Below are positions 1 through 12,700 of a stretch of 64,000 nucleotides of DNA, one piece after another (the stretch's first letter is position 1; each line of letters opens with the position of its first letter). The position numbers and the translations under genes are program-made. The stretch is from positions 180,742,582 through 180,806,581 of the forward strand of contig OZ024743.1 of assembly GCA_964016885.1 (NCBI GenBank), written 5' to 3'. The DNA is from Eledone cirrhosa (Eukaryota > Mollusca > Cephalopoda > Octopoda > Eledonidae). Under the pieces are notes generated by a model. The model was not told where the DNA came from and ran no database searches. It saw only the letters and a list, made by a program, of their open reading frames with translations.

Positions 1-3000
1 GTTGTTGTTGGTGGTGGTGTTGTTGTTGTAGTTGTTGCTGGTGGTGGTGTTGTAGTTGTTGTTGTTGGTGGTGGTGTTGTAGTGGTAGTTGTTGTTGGTG
101 GTGGTGTTGTAGTTGTTGGTGGTGGTGTTGTAGTTGTTGTTGTTGGTGGTGGTGTTGTAGTTGTAGTTGTTGTTGGTGGTGGTGGTGTTGTTGTTGTAGT
201 TGTAGTTGTTGTTGGTGGTGTTGTTGTTGTAGTTGTTGTTGTTGGTGGTGGTGGTGTTGTAGTTGTAGTTGTTGTTGGTGGTGTTGTTGTTGTAGTTGTT
301 GTTGTTGGTGGTGGTGGTGTTGTAGTTGTTGTTGTTGTTGGTGGTGGTGTTGTAGTTGTTGTTGGTGGTGGTGTTGTTGTTGTAGTTGTTGTTGGTGGTG
401 GTGTTGTTGTTGTTGTTGTTGCTGGTGGTGGTGTTGCAGTTGTAGTTGTTGTTGGTGGTGGTGTTGTAGTTGTAGTTGTTGGTGGTGGTGGTGTTGTTGT
501 TGTAGTTGTTGGTGGTGGTGGTGTTGTAGTTGTAGTTGTTGTTGGTGGTGTTGTTGTTGTAGTTGTTGCTGGTGGTGGTGGTGTTGTAGTTGTTGTTGTT
601 GGTGCTGGTGGTGTTGTAGTTGTAGTTGTTGTTGGTGGTGGTGTTGTTGTTGTAGTTGTTGCTGGTGGTGGTGTTGCAGTTGTAGTTGTTGTTGGTGGTG
701 GTGTTGTAGTTGTTGTTGTTGTTGGTGGTGGTGTTGTAGTTGTAGTTGTTGTTGGTGGTGGTGTTGTTGTTGTAGTTGTTGTTGGTGGTGGTGTTGTTGT
801 TGTAGTTGTTGCTGGTGGTGGTGTTGCAGTTGTAGTTGTTGTTGGTGGTGGTGTTGTAGTTGTTGTTGTTGTTGGTGGTGGTGTTGTTGTTGTAGTTGTT
901 GTTGGTGGTGGTGTTGTTGTTGTAGTTGTTGGTGGTGGTGGTGTTGCAGTTGTAGTTGTTGTTGGTGGTGTTGTAGTTGTTGTTGTTGGTGGTGGTGTTG
1001 TAGTTGTTGGTGGTGGTGTTGTAGTTGTTGTTGTTGGTGGTGGTGTTGTAGTTGTAGTTGTTGTTGGTGGTGGTGGTGTTGTTGTTGTAGTTGTAGTTGT
1101 TGTTGGTGGTGTTGTTGTTGTAGTTGTTGTTGTTGGTGGTGGTGGTGTTGTAGTTGTAGTTGTTGTTGGTGGTGGTGTTGCAGTTGTAGTTGTTGTTGTT
1201 GGTGGTGTTGTAGTTGTAGTTGTTGTTGGTGGTGGTGTTGTTGTTGTAGTTGTTGCTGGTGGTGGTGGTGTTGTTGTTGTAGTTGTAGTTGTTGTTGGTG
1301 GTGTTGTTGTTGTAGTTGTTGTTGTTGGTGGTGGTGTTGTAGTTGTAGTTGTTGTTGTTGGTGGTGTTGCAGTTGTAGTTGTTGTTGGTGGTGGTTTGTA
1401 GTTGTTGTTGTTGGTGGTGGTGTTGTAGTTGTAGTTGTTGTTGGTGGTGGTGTTGTAGTTGTAGTTGTTGGTGTTGTAGTTGTTGGTGGTGGTGTTGTAG
1501 TTGTAGTTGTTGTTGGTGGTGTTGTTGTTGTAGTTGTTGCTGGTGGTGGTGGTGTTGCAGTTGTTGTTGTAGTTGTTGGTGGTGATGTAGTTGTAGTTGT
1601 TGGTGGTGGTGGTGTTGTTGTTGTAGTTGTTGGTGGTGGTGGTGTTGTAGTTGTAGTTGTTGTTGTTGGTGGTGTTGTAGTTGTAGTTGTTGGTGGTGCT
1701 GTTGTTGTTGTAGTTGTTGCTGGTGGTGGTGTTGTTGTTGTAGTTGTTGGTGGTGGTGGTGTTGTAGTTGTAGTTGTTGTTGGTGGTGTTGTTGTTGTAG
1801 TTGTTGTTGGAGGTAGTGTTGTAGTTGTTGTTGTTGGTGGTGGTGTTGTTGTTGTAGTTGTTGTTGGTGGTGGTGTTGTTGTTGTAGTTGTTGGTGGTGG
1901 TGGTGTTGTAGTTGTAGTTGTTGTTGGTGGTGGTGTTGTTGTTGTAGTTGTTGTTGTTGGTGGTGGTGTTGTTGTTGTAGTTGTTGGTCGTGGTGTTGTA
2001 GTTGTAGTTGTTGTTGGTGGTGGTGTTGTTGTTGTAGTTGTTGTTGGTGGTGTTGTTGTTGTAGTTGTAGTTGTTGTTGGTGGTGTTGTTGTTGTTGTTG
2101 TTGTTGTTGGTGGTGGTGTTGTTGTTGTAGTTGTTGGTGGTGGTGTTGTTGTTGTAGTTGTTGTTGTTGGTGGTGGTGTTGTTGTTGTATTTGTTGTTGG
2201 TGGTGGTGTTGTAGTTGCAGTTGTTGTTGGTGGTGGTGTTGTTGCAGTTGTTGTTGGTGGTGGTGTTGTTGTTGTATTTGTTGTTGGTGGTGGTGTTGTT
2301 GTTGTAGCTGTTGTTGGTGGTGGTGTTGTTGCAGTTGTTGGTGGTGGTGGTGTTGTAGTAGTTGTTGTTGGTGGTGGTGTTGTTGTAGTTGTTGTTGGTG
2401 GTGGTGTTGTTGTAGTTGTTGTTGTTGGTGGTGGTGTTGTAGTTGTTGTTGTTGGTGGTGGTGGTGTTGTTGTTGTTGTAGTTGTTGTTGGTGGTGGTGT
2501 TGTTGTAGTTGTTGTTGGTGGTAGTGTTGTAGTTGTAGTTGTTGGTGGTGGTGTTGTAGTTGTAGTTGTTGGTGGTGGTGGTGTTGTTGTAGTTGTAGTT
2601 ATTGGTGGTGGTAGTGTTGTAGTTGTAGTTGTAGTTGTTGTTGGTGGTGTTGTTGTAGTTGTTGTTGGTGGTGGTGTTGTAGTTGTAGTTGTTGGTGGTG
2701 GTGGTGTTGTAGTTGTAGTTGTTGGTGGTGGTAGTGTTGTAGTTGTAGTTGGTGGTGGTGGTGGTGTTGTAGTTGTAGTTGTTGGTGGTAGTGGTGTTGT
2801 AGTTGTTGTTGGTGGTGGTGGTGGTGTTGTAGTTGTAGTTGTTGGTGGTGGTAGTGTTGTAGTTGTAGTTGTAGTTGTTGTTGGTGGTGTTGTTGTAGTT
2901 GTAGTTGTTGGTGGTGGTGGTGTTGTAGTTGTAGTTGTTGTTGGTGGTGTTGTTGTTGTAGTTGTTGGTGGTGTTGTAGTTGTAGTTGTTGGTGGTGGTG

Positions 3001-6000
3001 GTGTTGTTGTTGTAGTTGTTGGTGGTGGTGGTGTTGTAGTTGTAGTTGTTGTTGTTGGTGGTGTTGTAGTTGTAGTTGTTGGTGGTGCTGTTGTTGTTGT
3101 AGTTGTTGTTGGAGGTAGTGTTGTAGTTGTTGTTGTTGGTGGTGGTGTTGTTGTTGTAGTTGTTGCTGGTGGTGGTGTTGTTGTTGTAGTTGTTGGTGGT
3201 GGTGGTGTTGTAGTTGTAGTTGTTGGTGGTGGTGGTGTTGTTGTTGTAGTTGTTGGTGGTGGCGGTGTTGTAGTTGTAGTTGTTGTTGGTGGTGGTGTTG
3301 TAGTTGTAGTTGTTGGTGGTGGTGTTGTTGTTGTAGTTGTTGCTGGTGGTGGTGGTGTTGTAGTTGTTGTTGTTGGTGGTGGTGGTGTTGTAGTTGTAGT
3401 TGTTGTTGGTGGTGTTGTTGTTGTAGTTGTTGCTGGTGGTGGTGGTGTTGTAGTTGTTGTTGTTGGTGGTGGTGGTGTTGTAGTTGTAGTTGTTGTTGGT
3501 GGTGGTGTTGTTGTTGTAGTTGTTGCTGGTGGTGGTGTTGTTGTTGTAGTTGTTGGTGGTGGTGGTGTTGTAGTTGTAGTTGTTGTTGGTGGTGTTGTTG
3601 TTGTAGTTGTTGTTGGAGGTAGTGTTGTAGTTGTTGTTGTTGGTGGTGGTGTTGTTGTTGTAGTTGTTGCTGGTGGTGGTGTTGTTGTTGTAGTTGTTGG
3701 TGGTGGTGGTGGTGTAGTTGTAGTTGTTGGTGGTGGTGGTGTTGTTGTTGTAGTTGTTGGTGGTGGTGGTGTTGTAGTTGTAGTTGTTGTTGGTGGTGGT
3801 GTTGTAGTTGTAGTTGTTGGTGGTGGTGTTGTTGTTGTAGTTGTTGCTGATGGTGGTGGTGTTGTAGTTGTTGTTGTTGGTGGTGGTGGTGTTGTAGTTG
3901 TAGTTGTTGTTGGTGGTGTTGTTGTTGTAGTTGTTGCTGGTGGTGGTGGTGTTGTAGTTGTTGTTGTTGGTGGTGGTGGTGTTGTAGTTGTAGTTGTTGG
4001 TGGTGGTGGTGGTGTTGTTGTTGTAGTTGTTGCTGGTGGTGGTGTTACAGTTGTAGTTGTTGTTGGTGGTGGTGTTGTAGTTGTTGTTGTTGTTGGTGGT
4101 GGTGTTGTAGTTGTAGTTGTTGTTGGTGGTGGTGTTGTTGTTGTAGTTGTTGTTGGTGGTGGTGTTGTTGTTGTTGTTGTTGCTGGTGGTGGTGTTGCAG
4201 TTGTAGTTGTTGTTGGTGGTGGTGTTGTAGTTGTAGTTGTTGGTGGTGGTGGTGTTGTTGTTGTAGTTGGTGGTGGTGGTGTTGTAGTTGTAGTTGTTGT
4301 TGGTGGTGTTGTTGTTGTAGTTGTTGCTGGTGGTGGTGGTGTTGTAGTTGTTGTTGTTGGTGGTGGTGGTGTTGTAGTTGTAGTTGTTGTTGGTGGTGGT
4401 GTTGTTGTTGTAGTTGTTGCTGGTGGTGGTGTTGCAGTTGTAGTTGTTGTTGGTGGTGGTGTTGTAGTTGTTGTTGTTGGTGGTGGTGGTGTTGTAGTTG
4501 TAGTTGTTGTTGGTGGTGGTGTTGTTGTTGTAGTTGTTGTTGGTGGTGGTGTTGTTGTTGTAGTTGTTGCTGGTGGTGGTGTTGCAGTTGTAGTTGTTGT
4601 TGGTGGTGGTGTTGTAGTTGTTGTTGTTGTTGGTGGTGGTGTTGTTGTTGTAGTTGTTGTTGGTGGTGGTGTTGTTGTTGTAGTTGTGGTTGGTGGTGGT
4701 GTTGTAGTTGTTGTTGTTGGTGGTGGTGTTGTAGTTGTTGGTGGTGGTGTTGTAGTTGTAGTTGTTGTTGGTGTTGTTGTTGTAGTTGTTGCTGGTGGTG
4801 GTGTTGCAGTTGTAGTTGTTGTTTGTGGTGGTGTTGTAGTTGTTGTTGTTGGTGGTGGTGTTGTAGTTGTTGGTGGTGGTGTTGTAGTTGTTGTTGTTGG
4901 TGGTGGTGTTGTAGTTGTAGTTGTTGTTGGTGGTGGTGGTGTTGTTGTTGTAGTTGTAGTTGTTGTTGGTGGTGTTGTTGTTGTAGTTGTTGTTGTTGGT
5001 GGTGGTGGTGTTGTAGTTGTAGTTGTTGTTGGTGGTGGTGTTGTTGTTGTAGTTGTTGCTGGTGGTGGTGGTGTTGTTGTTGTAGTTGTAGTTGTTGTTG
5101 GTGGTGTTGTTGTTGTAGTTGTTGTTGTTGTTGGTGGTGTTGCAGTCGTAGTTGTTGGTGGTGGTTTGTAGTTGTTGTTGTTGGTGGTGGTGCTGTAGTT
5201 GTAGTTGTTGTTGGTGGTGGTGTTGTAGTTGTAGTTGTTGGTGTTGTAGTTGTTGTTGTTGGTGGTGGTGTTGTAGTTGTAGTTGTTGTTGGTGGTGTTG
5301 TTGTTGTAGTTGTTACTGGTGGTGGTGGTGTTGTAGTTGTTGTTGTAGTTGTTGGTGGTGTTGTAGTTGTAGTTGTTGGTGGTGGTGGTGTTGTTGTTGT
5401 AGTTGTTGGTGGTGGTGGTGTTGTAGTTGTAGTTATTGTTGTTGGTGGTGTTGTAGTTGTAGTTGTTGGTGGTGCTGTTGTTGTTGTAGTTGTTGCTGGT
5501 GGTGGTGTTGTTGTTGTAGTTGTTGGTGGTGGTGGTGTTGTAGTTGTAGTTGTTGTTGGTGGTGTTGTTGTTGTAGTTGTTGTTGGAGGTAGTGTTGTAG
5601 TTGTTGATGTTGGTGGTGGTGTTGTTGTTGTAGTTGTTGCTGGTGGTGGTGTTGTTGTTGTAGTTGTTGGTGGTGGTGGTGTTGTAGTTGTAGTTGTTGG
5701 TGGTGGTGGTGTTGTTGTTGTAGTTGTTGGTGGTGGTGGTGTTGTAGTTGTAGTTGTTGTTGGTGGTGGTGTTGTTGTTGTAGTTGTTGTTGTTGGTGGT
5801 GGTGTTGTTGTTGTAGTTGTTGGTCGTGGTGTTGTAGTTGTAGTTGTTGTTGGTGGTGGTGTTGTTGTTGTAGTTGTTGTTGGTGGTGTTGTTGTTGTAG
5901 TTGTAGTTGTTGTTGGTGGTGTTGTTGTTGTAGTTGTTCTTGTTGGTGGTGGTGTTGTTGTTGTAGTTGTTGGTGGTGGTGTTGTTGTTGTAGTTGTTGT

Positions 6001-8094
6001 TGTTGGTGGTGGTGTTGTTGTTGTAGTTGTTGTTGGTGGTGGTGTTGTAGTTGTAGTTGTTGTTGGTGGTGTTGTTGTTGTAGTTGTTGTTGGTGGTGGT
6101 GTTGTTGCAGTTGTTGGTGGTGGTGGTGTTGTAGTAGTTGTTGTTGGTGGTGGTGTTGTTGTAGTTGTTGTTGGTGGTGGTGTTGTTGTAGTTGTTGTTG
6201 GTGGTGGTGTTGTTGTTGTAGTTGTTGCTGGTGGTGGTGTTGCAGTTGTAGTTGTTGTTGGTGGTGGTGTTGTAGTTGTAGTTGTTGGTGGTGGTGTTGT
6301 TGTTGTAGTTGTTGTTGTTGGTGGTGGTGTTGTTGTTGTAGTTGTTGTTGGTGGTGGTGTTGTAGTTGTAGTTGTTGTTGGTGGTGTTGTTGTTGTAGTT
6401 GTTGTTTATGGTGGTGTTGTTGCAGTTGTTGGTGGTGGTGGTGTTGTAGTAGTTGTTGTTGGTGGTGGTGTTGTTGTAGTTGTTGTTGGTGGTGGTGTTG
6501 TTGTTGTAGTTGTTGTTGGTGGTGGTGTTGTTGTTGTAGTTGTTGCTGGTGGTGGTGTTGCAGTTGTAGTTGTTGTTGGTGGTGGTGTTGTAGTTGTTGT
6601 TGTTGTTGGTGGTGGTGTCGTTGTTGTTGTAGTTGTTGTTGGTGGTGGTGTTGTTGTTGTAGTTGTGGTTGTTGGTGGTGTTGTAGTTGTAGTTGTTGTT
6701 GGTGGTGGTGTTGTAGTTGTAGTTGTTGTTGGTGGTGGTGTTGTAGTTGTTGTTGTTGGTGGTGGTGTTGTAGTGGTAGTTGTTGTTGGTGGTGGTGTTG
6801 TAGTTGTTGGTGGTGGTGTTGTAGTTGTTGTTGTTGGTGGTGGTGTTGTAGTTGTAGTTGTTGTTGGTGGTGGTGGTGTTGTTGTTGTAGTTGTAGTTGT
6901 TGTTGGTGGTGTTGTTGTTGTAGTTGTTGTTGTTGGTGGTGGTGGTGTTGTAGTTGTAGTTGTTGTTGGTGGTGGTGTTGCAGTTGTAGTTGTTGTTGTT
7001 GGTGGTGTTGTAGTTGTAGTTGTTGTTGGTGGTGGTGTTGTTGTTGTAGTTGTTGCTGGTGGTGGTGGTGTTGTTGTTGTAGTTGTAGTTGTTGTTGGTG
7101 GTGTTGTTGTTGTAGTTGTAGTTGTTGTTGGTGGTGTTGTTGTTGTAGTTGTTGTTGTTGGTGGTGGTGTTGTAGTTGTAGTTGTTGTTGTTGGTGGTGT
7201 TGCAGTCGTAGTTGTTGTTGGTGGTGGTTTGTAGTTGTTGTTGTTGGTGGTGGTGTTGTAGTTGTAGTTGTTGTTGGTGGTGGTGTTGTAGTTGTAGTTG
7301 TTGGTGTTGTAGTTGTTGGTGGTGGTGTTGTAGTTGTAGTTGTTGTTGGTGGTGTTGTTGTTGTAGTTGTTGCTGGTGGTGGTGGTGTTGTAGTTGTTGT
7401 TGTAGTTGTTGGTGGTGTTGTAGTTGTAGTTGTTGGTGGTGGTGGTGTTGTTGTTGTAGTTGTTGGTGGTGGTGGTGTTGTAGTTGTAGTTGTTGTTGTT
7501 GGTGGTGTTGGATTTGTAGTTGTTGGTGGTGCTGTTGTTGTTGTAGTTGTTGCTGGTGGTGGTGTTGTTGTTGTAGTTGTTGTTGGTGGTGTTGTTGTTG
7601 TAGTTGTTGTTGGAGGTAGTGTTGTAGTTGTTGATGTTGGTGGTGGTGTTGTTGTTGTAGTTGTTGTTGTTGGTGGTGGTGTTGTTGTTGTAGTTGTTGG
7701 TCGTGGTGTTGTAGTTGTAGTTGTTGTTGGTGGTGGTGTTGTTGTAGTTGTAGTTGTTGTTGGTGGTGTTGTTGTTGTAGTTGTTGTTGTTGGTGGTGGT
7801 GTTGTTGTTGTAGTTGGTGGTGTTGTTGTTGTAGTTGTTGTTGTTGGTGGTGGTGTTGTTGTTGTAGTTGTTGTTGGTGGTGGTGTTGTAGTTGTAGTTG
7901 TTGTTGGTGGTGTTGTTGTTGTAGTTGTTGTTGGTGGTGGTGTTGTTGCAGTTGTTGGTGGTGGTGGTGTTGTAGTAGTTGTTGTTGGTGGTGGTGTTGT
8001 TGTAGTTGTTGTTGGTGGTGGTGTTGTTGTAGTTGTTGTTGTTGGTGGTGGTGTTGTAGTTGTTGTTGTTGTTGGTGGTGGTGTTGTTGTTGTT
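1..8094. repeat. Subarray I: three higher-order units marked by a TTTG variant
   Basis: Three copies of a longer unit are marked by GGTGGTTTGTAG, where one G is missing from the expected GGTGTTGTAG. The TTT starts at 1395, 5165 and 7228, giving spacings of 3,770 and 2,063 bases. Both spacings are 2 modulo 3, as expected if each interval contains exactly one single-base loss. The sequence before each marker shares a GTT-GCA-GTT/GTC variant. The stretch from about 79 to 1395 has a shortened counterpart from about 6770 to 7228, sharing a rare GTAGTGGTAG. A second variant, GGAGGTAGTGTTG, recurs near 1810, 3112, 3615, 5584 and 7612. GCT directly before a GGT run is frequent here. The subarray ends at the GTTTAG shift at 8092-8097. 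Confidence 0.8.
6406..6408 (-). other. Only in-frame stop seen in the minus-strand Thr/Pro frame
   Basis: The + strand reads GTT TAT GGT here (TAT at 6407-6409), so the triplet 6406-6408 is TTA, which is TAA on the minus strand in the local Thr/Pro frame. Elsewhere that frame is interrupted by shifts, and I noticed no other stop codon in it. My scan was by eye, except where the complementary + frame translation shows that no TAN or CAN codon is present. Confidence 0.7.
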
Positions 8095-9427
8095 TAGTTG
8101 TTGGTGGTGGTGGTGTTGTTGTAGTTGTTGTTGTTGTTGGTGGTGGTGGTGTTGTAGTTGTAGCTGTTGTTGGTGGTGGTGTTGTAGTTGTTGTTGGTGG
8201 TGGTGGTGTTGTAGTTGTAGTTGTTGTTGGTGGTGGTGGTGTTGTAGTTGTAGTTGTTGTTGGTGGTGGTGTTGTTGTTGTAGTTGTTGTTGGTGGTGGT
8301 GTTGTAGTTGTAGTTGTTGTTGGTGGTGGTGTTGTAGTTGTTGTAGTTGTAGTTGTTGCTAGTGCTGGAGTTGTTGTTGTAGTTGTTGTTGGTGGTGGTG
8401 TTGTTGTTGGTGGTGGAGTTGTTGTAGTTGTTGGTGTTGGTGGTGTTGTAGTTGTAGTTGTTGTTGGTGGTGGTGGTGTTGTAGTTGTTGTTGTTGGTGG
8501 TGTTGTAGTTGTAGTTGTTGGTGGTGTTGTAGTTGTAGTTGGTGGTGGTGTTGTTGTTGTAGTTGTTGTTGGCGGTGGTGTTGTAGTTGTTGTTGTTGTA
8601 GTTGTAGTTGTTGTTGGTGGTGTTGTAGTTGTTGTTGTTGTAGTTGTAGTTGTTGGTGGTGGTGGTGTTGTAGTTGTTGTTGTTGTAGTTGTAGTTGTTA
8701 TTGGCGGTGGTGTTGTAGTTGTTGTTGTTGTAGTTGTAGTTGTTGTTGGTGGTGGTGTTGTAGTTGTTGTTGTTGTAGTTGTAGTTGTTATTGGCGGTGG
8801 TGTTGTAGTTGTAGTTGTTGTTGTTGTAGTTGTAGTTGTAGTTGTTGTTGGTGGTGGTGTTGTTGTTGGTGGTGGTGTTGTTGTTGTAGTTGTTGGTGGT
8901 GGTGGTGTTGTAGTTGTTGTTGTTGTAGTTGTAGTTGTTGTTGGTGGTGCTGTTGTTGTTGTAGTTGTTGTTGGGGGTGGTGTTGTAGTTGTAGTTGTTG
9001 TTGGTGGTGGTGGTGTTGTTGTAGTTGTTGTTGGTGGTGGTGTTGTTGTTGTAGTTGTTGTTGGTGGTGGTGTTGTTGTTGTAGTTGTTGTTGTTGGAGG
9101 TGTTGCTGTTGAAGTTGTTGTTGGTGGTGGTGTTGTAGTTGTTGTTGGTGGTGGTGGTGGTGTTGTAGTTGTTGTTGTTGGTGGTGGTGTTGTAGTTGTA
9201 GTTGTTGTTGGTGGTGGTGTTGTAGTTGTTGTAATTGTTGGTGGTGGTGGTGTTGTTGTAGTTGTTGTTGGTGGTGGTGTTGTTGTTGTAGTTGTTGTTG
9301 GTGGTGGTGTTGTTGTTGTAGTTGTTGTTGTTGGAGGTGTTGCTGTTGAAGTTGTTGTTGGTGGTGGTGTTGTAGTTGTTGTTGTTGGTGGTGCTGGTGG
9401 TGTTGTTGTAGTTGTTGTTGGTGGTGG

Positions 9428-9458
<31 letters not shown>

Positions 9459-9794
9459 GGTGTTGTTGTAGTTGTTGTTGGTGGTGGTGTTGTAGTTGTT
9501 GTTGTTGGTGGTGTTGGTGGTGTTGTTGTAGTTGTTGTTGGTGGTGGTGTTGTAGTTGTTGTTGTTGGTGGTGGTGTTGTAGTTGTTGAAATTGTTGGTG
9601 GTGGTGGTGTTGTTGTAGTTGTTGTTGGTGGTGGTGGTGGTGTTGTTGAAGTTGTTGTTGGTGGTGGTGTTGTAGTTGTTGTTGTTGGTGGTGGTGGTGG
9701 TGTTGTTGTAGTTGTTGTTGGTGGTGGTGTTGTAGTTGTTGTTGTTGGTGGTGGTGTTGTAGCTGTTGTAATTGTTGGTGGTGATGGTGTTGTT
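8095..9794. repeat. Irregular stretch with long GTT/GTA runs and GAA/GCT variants
   Basis: From about 8570 to 8940 the GGT runs are spaced by long GTT/GTA stretches, and a roughly 60-base unit containing GGCGGTGG recurs (near 8572, 8704 and 8792). From about 9060 the sequence changes to units carrying GGAGGTGTTGCTGTTGAAG, seen near 9097, 9333 and again at 9871 and 10894. The stretch is less regular than its neighbours, as expected for a junction between differently homogenised subarrays. No gene is visible other than continuation of the Thr/Pro-compatible frame. Confidence 0.7.
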
Positions 9795-12700
9795 GTAGTT
9801 GTTGTTGGTGGTGGTGTTGTTGTTGTAGTTGTTGTTGGTGGTGGTGTTGTTGTTGTAGTTGTTGTTGTTGGAGGTGTTGCTGTTGAAGTTGTTGTTGGTG
9901 GTGGTGTTGTAGTTGTTGTTGTTGGTGGTGGTGGTGGTGTTGTTGTAGTTGTTGTTGGTGGTGGTGGTGTTGTAGTTGTAGTTGTTATTGTTGGTGGTGT
10001 TGTAGTTGTAGTTGTTGTTGTTGGTGGTGGTGTTGTAGTTGTTGTAGTTGTTGTTGGTGGTGGTGTTGTAGTTGTTGTTGGTGGTGGTGGTGTTGTAGTT
10101 GTTGTTGTTGGTGGTGGTGTTGTAGTTGTTGTTGTTGGTGGTGGTGTTGTAGTTGTAGTTGTTGTTGGTGGTGGTGTTGTAGTTGTTGTTGTTGGTGGTG
10201 GTGTTGTATTTGTTGTAGTTGTTGTTGGTGGTGGTGGTGTTGTAGTTGTAGTTGTTGTTGTTGGTGGTGTTGTAGTTGTAGTTGTTGGTGGTGGTGGTGT
10301 TGTTGTTGTTGGTGGTGGTGGTGTTGTAGTTGTAGTAGTTGTTGGTGGTGGTGTTGTAGTTGTAGTTGTTGGTGGTGTTGTAGTTGTAGTTGTTGTTGTT
10401 GGTGGTGGTGTTGTAGTTGTAGTTGTTGTTGTTGGTGGTGGTGTTGTAGTTGTAGTTGTTGTTGGTGGTGGTGTTGTAGTTGTAGTTGTTGTTGTTGGTG
10501 GTGTTGTAGTTGTAGTTATTGTTGGTGGTGGTGTTGTAGTTGTATTTGTTGTTGTTGGTGGTGTTGTAGTTGTAGTTGTTGTTGTTGGTGGTGTTGTAGT
10601 TGTGGTTGTTGTTGGTGGTGGTGTTGTTGTTGTAGTTGGTGGTGGTGTTGTAGTTGTTGTTGTTGGTGGTGGTGTTGTTGTTGTTGTTGTTGGTGGTGGT
10701 GTTGTAGTTGTAGTTGGTTGTGGTGTTGTAGTCGTAGTTGTTGGTGGTGGTGGTGGTGTTGTAGTTGTAGTTGTTGGTGGTGGTGGTGTTGTAGTTGTAG
10801 TTGTTGTTGGTGGTGTTGTAGTTGTTGTTGGTGGTGGTGTTGTTGTTGTAGTTGTTGTTGGTGGTGGTGTTGTTGTTGTAGTTGTTGTTGTTGGAGGTGT
10901 TGCTGTTGAAGTTGTTGTTGGTGGTGGTGTTGTAGTTGTTGTTGTTGGTGGTGGTGGTGGTGTTGTTGTAGTTGTTGTTGGTGGTGGTGGTGTTGTAGTT
11001 GTAGTTGTTGTTGTTGGTGGTGTTGTAGTTGTAGTTGTTGTTGTTGGTGGTGGTGTTGTAGTTGTTGTAGTTGTTGTTGGTGGTGGTGTTGTAGTTGTTG
11101 TTGTTGGTGGTGGTGTTGTAGTTGTTGTTGTTGGTGGTGGTGTTGTAGTTGTTGTTGTTGGTGGTGGTGTTGTAGTTGTAGTTGTTGTTGGTGGTGGTGT
11201 TGTAGTTGTTGTTGTTGGTGGTGGTGTTGTATTTGTTGTAGTTGTTGTTGGTGGTGGTGGTGTTGTAGTTGTAGTTGTTGTTGTTGGTGGTGTTGTAGTT
11301 GTAGTTGTTGGTGGTGGTGGTGTTGTTGTTGTTGGTGGTGGTGGTGTTGTAGTTGTAGTAGTTGTTGGTGGTGGTGTTGTAGTTGTAGTTGTTGGTGGTG
11401 TTGTAGTTGTAGTTGTTGTTGTTGGTGGTGGTGTTGTAGTTGTAGTTGTTGTTGTTGGTGGTGGTGTTGTAGTTGTAGTTGTTGTTGGTGGTGGTGTTGT
11501 AGTTGTAGTTGTTGTTGTTGGTGGTGTTGTAGTTGTAGTTATTGTTGGTGGTGGTGTTGTAGTTGTAGTTGTTGTTGTTGGTGGTGTTGTAGTTGTAGTT
11601 GTTGTTGTTGGTGGTGTTGTAGTTGTGGTTGTTGTTGGTGGTGGTGTTGTTGTTGTAGTTGGTGGTGGTGTTGTAGTTGTTGTTGTTGGTGGTGGTGTTG
11701 TTGTTGTTGTTGTTGGTGGTGGTGTTGTAGTTGTAGTTGGTTGTGGTGTTGTAGTCGTAGTTGTTGGTGGTGGTGGTGGTGTTGTAGTTGTAGTTGTTGG
11801 TGGTGGTGGTGTTGTAGTTGTAGTTGTTGTTGGTGGTGTTGTAGTTGTTGTTGGTGGTGGTGTTGTAGTTGTTGTTGTTGTTGGTGGTGTTGTTGTTGTT
11901 GTTGTTGCTGGTGGTGGTGTTGTAGTTGTAGTTGGTGGTGGTGTTGTATTTGTAGTTGTTGGTGGTGGTGGTGGTGTTGTAGTTGTAGTTGTTGGTGGTG
12001 GTGGTGTTGTAGTTGTAGTTGTTGGTGGTGGTGGTGGTGTTGTTGTAGTTGTTGTTGGTGGTGGTGGTGTTGTTGTAGTCGTTGTTGGTGGTGGTGGTGT
12101 TGTTGTAGTTGTTGGTGGTGGTGGTGTTGTAGTTGTAGTTGTTGGTGGTGGTGGTGTTGTTCTTGTAGTTGTATGTGGTGGTGGTGTTGTAGTTGTAGTT
12201 GTTGTTGGTGGTGGTGTTGTAGTTGTTGGTGGCGGTGGTGTTGTAGTTGTAGTTGTTGGTGGTGGCGGTGTTATTGTTGTTGTAGTTGTTGTTGGTGGTG
12301 GTGTTGTTGTTGTAGTTGTTGTTGGTGGTGGTGTTGTAGTTGTAGTTGTTGTTGGTGGTGGTGTTGTAGTTGTAGTTGTTGTTGGTGGTGGTGTTGTAGT
12401 TGTTGTTGTTTTTGGTGGTGTTGTTGTTGTAGTTGTTGTTGGTGGCGGTGTTGTAGTTGTAGTTGTTGTTGGTGGTGTTGTTGTTGTTGTAGTTGTTGTT
12501 GGTGGTGGTGTTGTAGTTGTAGTTGTTGTTGGTGGTGGTGTTGTAGTTGTAGTTGTTGTTGGTGGTGGTGTTGTAGTTGTTGTTGTTGTTGGTGGTGTTG
12601 TTGTTGTAGTTGTTGTTGGTGGCGGTGTTGTAGTTGTAGTTGTTGTTGGTGGTGTTGTTGTTGTTGTAGTTGTTGTTGGTGGTGGTGTTGTAATTGTAGT

